A stretch of 27,763 nt of DNA from contig JAFYLN010000188.1 of assembly GCA_017537045.1 (NCBI GenBank), positions 1 to 27,763 on the forward strand, read 5' to 3'. Made by a program: the position numbers and the translations under genes. The stretch is from Oscillospiraceae bacterium. Its GTDB lineage: Bacteria; Bacillota_A; Clostridia; Oscillospirales; Oscillospiraceae. The notes below the pieces were generated by a model. The model did not search any database, was not told the origin of the DNA, and worked only from the letters and a program-made list of their open reading frames with translations. Every line of letters starts with the position of its first letter. Within the stretch, counting starts at the first letter, position 1. Of this stretch, positions 22,150-27,763 are shown in pieces.

Positions 22150-23001
22150 ATGATTGAAACCTGTGACCTGCATACCCATTCCATTTATTCGGATGGCACA
22201 CTTTCTCCTGCGGCATTGATCTGTCTGGCGCAGGAGCAGAAAATCAGCGCGGTTGCCCTCTGCGACCATAACACGGTAGCAGGTCTGCCGGAGTTTTTAG
22301 CCGCTGCCAGGGAAAGCGCCGTGGAAGCCGTGCCGGGTGTGGAATTTTCCACCGAATACCGGGCGCAGGAACTGCATATTCTGGGTTTGTTTGTTGAGCC
22401 GCAGCATTACGCCGCGGTGACAGAAAAGCTGGCGCAGATGCTGCGGTGGAAAGAACAGAGCAATCTGGCGCTGGTACAAGCACTGCAAAAGACCGGTATG
22501 GCGCTTGAATACGGGGCAATCAAAGCGCAAACGCCGGACGGACAGGTCAACCGTGCGGTTATTGCGGCGGAAATGGTGCGAAAGGGCTATTGCAAAAGTG
22601 TGAAGGAAGCTTTTTCGAAATGGCTTTCCATTGCATGCGGCTACTACCATCCACCCCGGCGGCTGGATGCTTTTGAGACGATCCGGTTCATCAAATCCAT
22701 CGGCGCGGTGGCCGTGCTGGCGCATCCGTTTCTGAATCTGGACGAAGCGGAGCTTTACGCATTTCTGCCCGATGCGGCTGCTGCGGGACTGGATGCCATG
22801 GAGGTGTATTATTCCGGCTTCAGCGAAGCACAGATGAAGCGTGCTGCGGAAATCGCCGATCGGTTTGGGCTGCTTTACAGCGGCGGAAGTGATTTCCATG
22901 GTGCAAACAAGCCGGATATACAACTGGGTACCGGGAAAAATAACCTGTGCATTTCCTGTGGTGTGTTGGAAAAACTTGCGGAAAAACGAAAGCTAATGTA
23001 G
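22150..23001 (+). CDS. PHP-domain phosphoesterase
   Basis: This 283-residue cytoplasmic metal-dependent phosphoesterase has the PHP-family metal ligands: DLHTHSIYSDG (His8, His10, Asp15), CDHNTV, PGVEFS, LAHPF and GGSDFHG. It resembles the YciV/RNase AM branch, whose members hydrolyse 3',5'-nucleoside bisphosphates or trim short RNAs. That assignment is by family, and other PHP phosphatases remain possible. AAGGAG (22139-22144) is spaced 5 nt from ATG 22150. It has its own promoter-like sequence and is followed by the RDD gene on the same strand after 66 nt. Nothing ties it functionally to the transporters on either side. Length is normal and no defect is visible. Confidence 0.85.
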   Translation: MIETCDLHTHSIYSDGTLSPAALICLAQEQKISAVALCDHNTVAGLPEFLAAARESAVEAVPGVEFSTEYRAQELHILGLFVEPQHYAAVTEKLAQMLRWKEQSNLALVQALQKTGMALEYGAIKAQTPDGQVNRAVIAAEMVRKGYCKSVKEAFSKWLSIACGYYHPPRRLDAFETIRFIKSIGAVAVLAHPFLNLDEAELYAFLPDAAAAGLDAMEVYYSGFSEAQMKRAAEIADRFGLLYSGGSDFHGANKPDIQLGTGKNNLCISCGVLEKLAEKRKLM

Positions 23002-23067
23002 AAATATATTGAAAAATGTGGTACAGTATTCTTCTGGAAAATCACAGTTACGATGGAGCGTTTAAAT

Positions 23068-23829
23068 ATGGTTTATGATTTACAAAAGGCCGGCCTCTGG
23101 AAGCGAATTGCCGCATGGCTGTTTGATGGGATTCTGACCGGTATTCTGGCGGTTGGCTTTGCTCTGCTCCTGTCATGGCTTCTGGGCTATGATGGTTACA
23201 GTCAGGCACTGGAAGCGGATTACGCAAAATATGAACAGGAATACGGCATCGTTTTTGATATCACGCAGGAGGAATATCTTGCGATGAGCGAAGAAGCACG
23301 GCAGAACTATGACGCGGCCTATGAAACACTCATTGCCGATGAAGCGGTGCTTTACAATTACAATATGGTGATGAACCTGACGCTGGTCATAACCTCCGTT
23401 GGCATTCTGCTGGCGGTGCTGCTGTGGGAGTTTTTGATTCCCCTGTGGCTGGGCAACGGTCAGACGCTGGGTAAGAAAATATTCAGCCTGTGCCTTGTGC
23501 GCAACGATGGTGTGAAGCTGAACACCCTGCAGCTGTTTACCCGCTCTGTTCTGGGTAAGTATACCGTTGAAACCATGGTGCCTGTTGTTATCCTGCTGAT
23601 GCTGTTCTGGGGCGTTACAGGCCTGCCCGGCACGTTGTGCCTGCTGGTACTGGGAGCTGCACAGCTGGTGTGTCTGGTGGTCTCTGTGAATAACTGCGCG
23701 ATTCACGATCTGCTTGCAGGCACCGTTGTGGTGGATATTACCAGCCAGATGATCTTCCGCACGACCGAGGATCTGATCGCGTTCAAAAAGCAGGTTGCGG
23801 CTGACCAGGCGGCACGGCAGCTCTATTAA
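23068..23829 (+). CDS. RDD-family membrane protein
   Basis: This 253-residue membrane protein has the RDD signature in its first helix (LWKRIAAWLFDGILTG, Arg13 and Asp20) and the later GNGQTLGKKIFSLCLVRNDG segment. Helices lie at about 20-40 and 105-130, with a further pair between about 165 and 215. Between helices 1 and 2 there is a ~55-residue acidic, Tyr-rich loop (QALEADYAKYEQEYGIVFD), longer than the usual RDD loop. RDD proteins have been linked to ion exchange, but most are uncharacterised. ATG 23053 is in frame, but GGAG (23055-23058) is properly spaced from ATG 23068, so I chose the latter. It precedes the second ABC system by 93 nt and could be unrelated to it. Confidence 0.8.
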   Translation: MVYDLQKAGLWKRIAAWLFDGILTGILAVGFALLLSWLLGYDGYSQALEADYAKYEQEYGIVFDITQEEYLAMSEEARQNYDAAYETLIADEAVLYNYNMVMNLTLVITSVGILLAVLLWEFLIPLWLGNGQTLGKKIFSLCLVRNDGVKLNTLQLFTRSVLGKYTVETMVPVVILLMLFWGVTGLPGTLCLLVLGAAQLVCLVVSVNNCAIHDLLAGTVVVDITSQMIFRTTEDLIAFKKQVAADQAARQLY

Positions 23830-23836
23830 CAAAATG

Positions 23837-23878
23837 ATGCACATGGCGCCATGTGCATTCCGCTTGTAAAAGCGGAAT
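23837..23878. repeat. Two overlapping palindromic hairpins before the second ABC operon
   Basis: A perfect 22-nt palindrome (23837-23858, arm ATGCACATGGC) is followed directly by ATTCCGCT/AGCGGAAT (23857-23864 with 23871-23878); the two share AT. No T tract follows, so they are not an evident terminator. They may be an operator, an RNA-processing site, or a weak end for the RDD transcript. A TATAGA-like -10 near 23892 is too weak to call. Confidence 0.5.
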
Positions 23879-23922
23879 GAAAGGCCTTTATATAGAATTT
23901 TTGAAATAGAAAGGGAATTTGT

Positions 23923-25026
23923 ATGAAAGTTGTTCTGCAAAATCTGACGAAGATCTTCCCCAGCCGTGACAAAAAGTCCGGCAAAGAGGTGGTCGCTGTT
24001 AACGATTTCACCTTTGAAATCCCTGACGGCAAACTGATCGGCCTGCTGGGTCCCTCCGGCTGCGGCAAGTCTACCACATTGTACATGATCAGCGGCCTGC
24101 AGAAGCCTACCTCCGGTAAGATCTTCTTCGGTAACGACGATGTGACCGAACTGTCCACCGAGAACCGCGGTATCGGTCTGGTGTTCCAGAACTATGCACT
24201 GTACCCCCACATGACCGTCAAGCAGAACATTATGTTTCCCCTGCAGAACCTGAAGGGTGCTGACAAGCTGGGCAAGGAAGAAATGCAGGAGCGCGCCTAT
24301 AATGCAGCAAAGCTGGTGCAGATCGATGAACTGCTGGACCGCAAGCCCAGCGAGCTGTCCGGCGGCCAGCAGCAGCGTGTTGCCATTGCCCGTGCACTGG
24401 TCAAGATGCCCCGCGTTCTGCTGCTGGATGAACCCCTGTCCAATCTGGATGCCCGCCTGAGACTGCAGACCCGCGAAGAGATCCGCCGCATCCAGAAGGA
24501 AACCGGCATCACCACGGTTTTCGTTACCCACGACCAGGAAGAGGCCATGTCCATTTCCGATATGATCGTCGTCATGAAGCTGGGTGTTGTGCAGCAGATC
24601 GGCAAGCCTCAGGATGTGTATGATGATCCTGTGAACCTCTTCGTTGCCAAGTTCCTGGGAACGCCTCCAATTAACGTGCTTTCCGGCCGCGTTTCCGGCG
24701 GCAAGGTCTACATCGGTGAGGATGCTGTTCTGGAGGTTGCGGGAGTTGCCGATCAGGAGGTCACCATCGGCATTCGGCCTGAGGGCTTTGTGCTGGATGA
24801 AAATGGCCCTCTGCAGTGCAGCCTGAGCAACATCGAAGTCATGGGGCGCGATGTCAGCATCGTTTCTACCAACCCTGCCTCCATCAATCCCAGCATCCGT
24901 TCTATCATCAATGCAGACAATAAGGTGGATCTGGCTGCCAAGACCGTCCGCTACAGCGTCAAGCCCCATAAGTTCTTCCTGTTCAACAAGGAAACTGAGG
25001 AGCGTATCCGCTACGAGGTGAAGTAA
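23923..25026 (+). CDS. ABC transporter ATPase (UgpC/MsmK type)
   Basis: This 367-residue ATPase of the CUT1 sugar-importer class has Walker A GPSGCGKST at 43-51, Q-loop FQNYALYPH, signature LSGGQ at 145-149, Walker B VLLLDEP at 165-171, the switch in FVTHDQEEAM, and a C-terminal TOBE-like region (IGIRPEGFVL). It is clearly distinct from the ATPase at 20572 (extra ~10 residues before Walker A, different TOBE), so the two importers have separate energisers rather than a recent duplication. It is the first gene of an ATPase-permease-permease-binding-protein cluster, and the next gene starts one nt after its TAA. ATG 23923 follows AAAGGGAA. The substrate is unknown. Confidence 0.92.
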   Translation: MKVVLQNLTKIFPSRDKKSGKEVVAVNDFTFEIPDGKLIGLLGPSGCGKSTTLYMISGLQKPTSGKIFFGNDDVTELSTENRGIGLVFQNYALYPHMTVKQNIMFPLQNLKGADKLGKEEMQERAYNAAKLVQIDELLDRKPSELSGGQQQRVAIARALVKMPRVLLLDEPLSNLDARLRLQTREEIRRIQKETGITTVFVTHDQEEAMSISDMIVVMKLGVVQQIGKPQDVYDDPVNLFVAKFLGTPPINVLSGRVSGGKVYIGEDAVLEVAGVADQEVTIGIRPEGFVLDENGPLQCSLSNIEVMGRDVSIVSTNPASINPSIRSIINADNKVDLAAKTVRYSVKPHKFFLFNKETEERIRYEVK

Positions 25027-25027
25027 T

Positions 25028-25972
25028 ATGGTCGACAACAAACAGCAATGGAAGGCCTGGATCTATCTGGCACCGGCGATTGCTTTGCTGCTGGTGTTCA
25101 CGCTCTGGCCCATCATCAACACCGTTCGAATGGCATTTCTGGAGAACTACAGCGGCCTGAAGGCTGCTGCGGGTATGCAGTTTGAGTTTGGCATCGGCAA
25201 CTTCGTCAAGGTCATTGAGTATAAGCGTTTCATTCAGTGCCTGAAGAATACCTGCCTGCTGTGTGTGCTGACAGTGCCCCTGTCCACGCTGCTGGCACTC
25301 CTGATCGCCGTTGCTCTGAACTCTATCAAATTTCTGCAGAAGGGCTTGCAGACCATTTTCTTCCTGCCCTATGTAACCAACTCCATCGCCATCGGCATGG
25401 TCTTTGCAGCCATGTTCAACATCGTCGGTTCTTTCTACGGCACCGAAAATGAGCTGATCGTCACGGCCGGTATCGTCAATAACATCATTCAGTTCTTCGG
25501 CGGCAAGCACGTCAACTGGATCAACTACGGCTCTTCCTATGAAGCCAACATGTTCGTCATGGTGGTCTACATCATCTGGAATGCCCTGCCCTTTAAGATC
25601 CTCGTGCTGCTGGGCGGTCTGCAGAGCATCAACAAACAGTATTATGATGCAGCCAAGGTAGACGGCACCCCCCGCAGAAGAGTGTTTACCCACATCACCG
25701 TGCCGCTGCTTTCCCCCATGCTGGCATACGTCATCATCACCGGCTTTATCGGCGGCTTCAAGGAATACACCAGCATCGTCGGTATTTTCGGCGAGACAAT
25801 GGGACCCCCTGATGATGCGAAGCGACTGAACACCATGGTCGGCTTTATCTACGACGCACTGGAAACCAACAGCCAGGGCCGCGCCTCCGCTGCTGCACTG
25901 ATCCTGTTCGGCATTATTCTTGTGGTTACCCTGATCAACAATCAGGTCAGCAAGAAGCGCGTCCATTATTGA
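25028..25972 (+). CDS. CUT1 sugar ABC transporter permease (UgpA/MalF-like)
   Basis: This 314-residue inner-membrane protein has about six helices beginning WIYLAPAIALLLVFTLWPII, and the EAA loop at about residues 206-227 (YDAAKVDGTPRRRVFTHITV). It is the first permease subunit of the second importer. ATG 25028 lies one nt after the ATPase TAA, so translation is probably coupled; the SD-like GAGGTGAAG lies in the last ATPase codons. Length is typical and no N-terminal extension is present, unlike the maltodextrin permease at 18089. The substrate may be glycerol-phosphate, an oligosaccharide or another glycoside; nothing in the sequence decides. Confidence 0.9.
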   Translation: MVDNKQQWKAWIYLAPAIALLLVFTLWPIINTVRMAFLENYSGLKAAAGMQFEFGIGNFVKVIEYKRFIQCLKNTCLLCVLTVPLSTLLALLIAVALNSIKFLQKGLQTIFFLPYVTNSIAIGMVFAAMFNIVGSFYGTENELIVTAGIVNNIIQFFGGKHVNWINYGSSYEANMFVMVVYIIWNALPFKILVLLGGLQSINKQYYDAAKVDGTPRRRVFTHITVPLLSPMLAYVIITGFIGGFKEYTSIVGIFGETMGPPDDAKRLNTMVGFIYDALETNSQGRASAAALILFGIILVVTLINNQVSKKRVHY

Positions 25973-25987
25973 TGGGAGGTGGAAACG

Positions 25988-26875
25988 ATGTCTGATAAGA
26001 ATATTATGACAGAGCGCAATATCCAGCAGGTTTCCGCCCAGCAGAGAGTGATCCAGTTTCTGGTGAAGTTCTTCCTGTACGCATTTCTGATCGCCATGGC
26101 GCTGGTCGTTCTGTTCCCCTTCTACTGGATGATCATTTCCTCCCTGAAAACGCTGGAGGAGTACCGCCTGAGCGTGCCCACTTTCTGGCCCCACCGGGTC
26201 ATGCTGAGCAACTACGCCGATGCCTTCACCACAGCAAATCTCGGCCGCCTGTTTGTCAATACCATGATCGTCGGTGTGGTTTCCACGCTGCTGAGCCTGG
26301 TCATCACAGTGCTGTCCGCTTTCGCTTTTGCGCGGCTGGAGTTTAAAGGCCGCGAGACCATGTTTGCATTGCTACTGGCAACCATGATGATCCCCGGCGA
26401 GCTGTTTACCATTACCAACTACGCCACCGTTACCAGCTTCGGATGGATGAACACCTACACCGTCCTGATCGTACCTTTCCTTGTCAGCGTGTTCTATATC
26501 TACCTGCTTCGCCAGAACTTCATGCAGATCCCGAATGAGCTGTATCTGGCCGCCAAGGTGGACGGCACATCTGACCTGAAGTACCTCTGGAAGGTCATGG
26601 TTCCGCTTTCCCTGCCCACCCTGATCTCCATTACCATTCTGAAAATGATGGGTGCATGGAACTCCTATATCTGGCCCCGTCTGGTTGCCAACGATGAAGC
26701 CCACCGCATGATCACCAACGGTCTGCGCAATGCCTTCACCGATACCACCGGCGATGTCAACTATCCTGTGCAGATGGCAGCTGTTGCCATCGTCTCCGCT
26801 CCGCTGTTTCTGGTCTTCGTCTTCCTGCGCAAGTATATTATGGCAGGTGTCAGCCGCAGCGGCATCAAGGGTTAA
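25988..26875 (+). CDS. CUT1 sugar ABC transporter permease (UgpE/MalG-like)
   Basis: This 295-residue permease has six likely helices (first about residues 26-50, YAFLIAMALVVLFPFYWMII) and the EAA loop at about 185-207 (LYLAAKVDGTSDLKYLWKVM). It pairs with the subunit encoded 15 nt upstream. A GTG at 25979 is in frame, but GGGAGG at 25974-25979 is spaced 8 nt from ATG 25988, so I took the ATG. After its stop there is a small hairpin (AGACAA/TTGTCT at about 26878-26892) with no T tract, then the binding-protein gene, so all four genes probably share one transcript. Confidence 0.9.
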   Translation: MSDKNIMTERNIQQVSAQQRVIQFLVKFFLYAFLIAMALVVLFPFYWMIISSLKTLEEYRLSVPTFWPHRVMLSNYADAFTTANLGRLFVNTMIVGVVSTLLSLVITVLSAFAFARLEFKGRETMFALLLATMMIPGELFTITNYATVTSFGWMNTYTVLIVPFLVSVFYIYLLRQNFMQIPNELYLAAKVDGTSDLKYLWKVMVPLSLPTLISITILKMMGAWNSYIWPRLVANDEAHRMITNGLRNAFTDTTGDVNYPVQMAAVAIVSAPLFLVFVFLRKYIMAGVSRSGIKG

Positions 26876-26933
26876 TAGACAAAACTTGTCTGTAACATAA
26901 ATTAAATAAACAAGAGAAAGGAAAACACGAAAC

Positions 26934-27763
26934 ATGAAGAAAAGAATCGTTGCAGCAGCACTGCTGATCGTCATGCTCCTGAGCATGGCAGCCTGCGGCG
27001 CAAAGACTGAGGCTGCCAACACCACTGTTGGTAACTTTACGGTTCCCGAAGGTGGCTATGACGGCAGCGCTGTTACCATCACCTTCTACAACACCATGGG
27101 CACCAACCTGACTCCCGTTCTGGAAGCCCACATCGCAGAGTTCAACAAGCTGTACCCCAACATCACAGTTGAGAGTGTCAACGTCGGCGGCTATGACGAT
27201 GTCCGCGACCAGATCTCCACCGAGATCACCGTTGGCAACCAGCCCAACATCGCTTACTGCTATCCCGACCATGTCGCCCTGTACAATCTGGCTCAGGCGG
27301 TTACCACTCTGGATAGCCTGATCGACCATCCCGAACTGGGTCTGACCGCAGAGCAGAAGGCTGACTTCATCGAAGGCTACTACAACGAAGGCAAGGAGTT
27401 CGGTGACGGCCTGATGTACACCCTGCCCCTTTCCAAGTCTACCGAAGTTCTGTACTACAACAAGACCTTCTTCGAGGCCAACAACCTGACCGTCCCCACT
27501 ACCTGGGACGAGCTGGAAGCTGTCTGCGCCAAGATCAAGGAGATCGACCCCTCCTCCATTCCTCTGGGCTATGACTCCGAGGCCAACTGGTTCATCACCA
27601 TGTGTGAGCAGTACGGCAGCCCCTACACCAGCGCTACCGGTGACCACTTCCTGTTCGACAACGAGCAGAACCGTGCTTTCATCAAGAAGTTCAACGAGTG
27701 GTTCCAGAAGGGCTATCTGACCACCCAGACCCTGTACGGCGGCTATACCTCCGGTCTGTTCAC
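26934..27763 (+). CDS. Solute-binding lipoprotein of the second importer (partial)
   Basis: The first 276 codons are present, and the gene runs off the right edge. It begins with a lipoprotein signal (MLLSMAACG, Cys21), then the family 1 extracellular solute-binding fold: VTITFYNTMGTNLTPVLEAH, FNKLYPNITVESVNVGGYDD, TLPLSKSTEVLYYNKTFFEA and TTWDELEAVCAKIKEID. This style is UgpB/YurO-like, so glycerol-3-phosphate, a phosphodiester or a sugar are all possible. ATG 26934 follows AGAAAGGA with a rather long spacing. A spacer of 58 nt separates it from the permease gene. As in the first system, the binding protein uses many C-ending preferred codons, a sign of strong expression. No starch-binding extension can be judged because the C terminus is outside. 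Confidence 0.9.
   Translation, partial: MKKRIVAAALLIVMLLSMAACGAKTEAANTTVGNFTVPEGGYDGSAVTITFYNTMGTNLTPVLEAHIAEFNKLYPNITVESVNVGGYDDVRDQISTEITVGNQPNIAYCYPDHVALYNLAQAVTTLDSLIDHPELGLTAEQKADFIEGYYNEGKEFGDGLMYTLPLSKSTEVLYYNKTFFEANNLTVPTTWDELEAVCAKIKEIDPSSIPLGYDSEANWFITMCEQYGSPYTSATGDHFLFDNEQNRAFIKKFNEWFQKGYLTTQTLYGGYTSGLF

Overview
The window looks like a chromosome segment of a gut-type low-GC-phylum bacterium (Clostridia, most likely Oscillospiraceae/Ruminococcaceae such as relatives of Faecalibacterium, Gemmiger or Subdoligranulum). The basis is the lipoprotein leaders ending in -AAC-G, strong Shine-Dalgarno (SD) sites, consensus sigma-A promoters, an ABC-type rather than PTS-type maltodextrin system, and palindromic intergenic elements of the kind seen in these genomes. 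No rRNA, tRNA or CRISPR array was seen. The genus is an inference from style, not from a marker gene.

Region 1 (1-3606) is the end of a mobile element or a decaying genomic island. It holds a Bro-N/DinD-type protein, a SWIM zinc-finger protein, and a TTG-started serine recombinase that appears to have lost its zinc-ribbon and coiled-coil part by an in-frame deletion. Next comes an AT-rich module: a MuF-like cysteine motif joined to a DUF6883-like domain, broken by a single TGA where the family appears to want Trp, and followed by a small possible immunity gene. Two near-identical 19-bp repeats bracket this module, and a strong bidirectional terminator closes it. Region 2 (3607-3933) is non-coding and contains a 93-bp cloverleaf-like inverted-repeat element.

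Region 3 (3934-8643, minus strand) is a tight three-gene operon: an exported CotH-type kinase with four tandem lamin-tail domains, a VTC-type polyphosphate polymerase and a DUF4956 membrane protein. It has its own near-consensus promoter. The combination has no function I can name and is the best candidate here for an undescribed pathway.

Region 4 (8896-21737, plus strand) is an alpha-glucan utilisation locus. 4-alpha-glucanotransferase, a secreted type I pullulanase, a GH53 galactanase and a secreted GH13 amylase form one operon (8979-16054). A second unit, from a perfect TTGACA-17-TATAAT promoter, encodes a solute-binding lipoprotein fused to a SusE/F-like starch-binding domain, then MalF- and MalG-type permeases and an MsmX/UgpC-type ATPase. 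Similar palindromic ACGTTT-core operators precede both units, so one LacI-family regulator or CcpA probably controls both. The surface enzymes would cut starch, the binding protein would deliver oligosaccharides to the permeases, and MalQ would rework them inside the cell.

Region 5 (21738-27763) holds a 166-bp multi-hairpin repeat, a PHP phosphoesterase, an RDD membrane protein, and a second complete CUT1-type ABC importer in the order ATPase, permease, permease, binding protein. The binding protein runs off the window edge.
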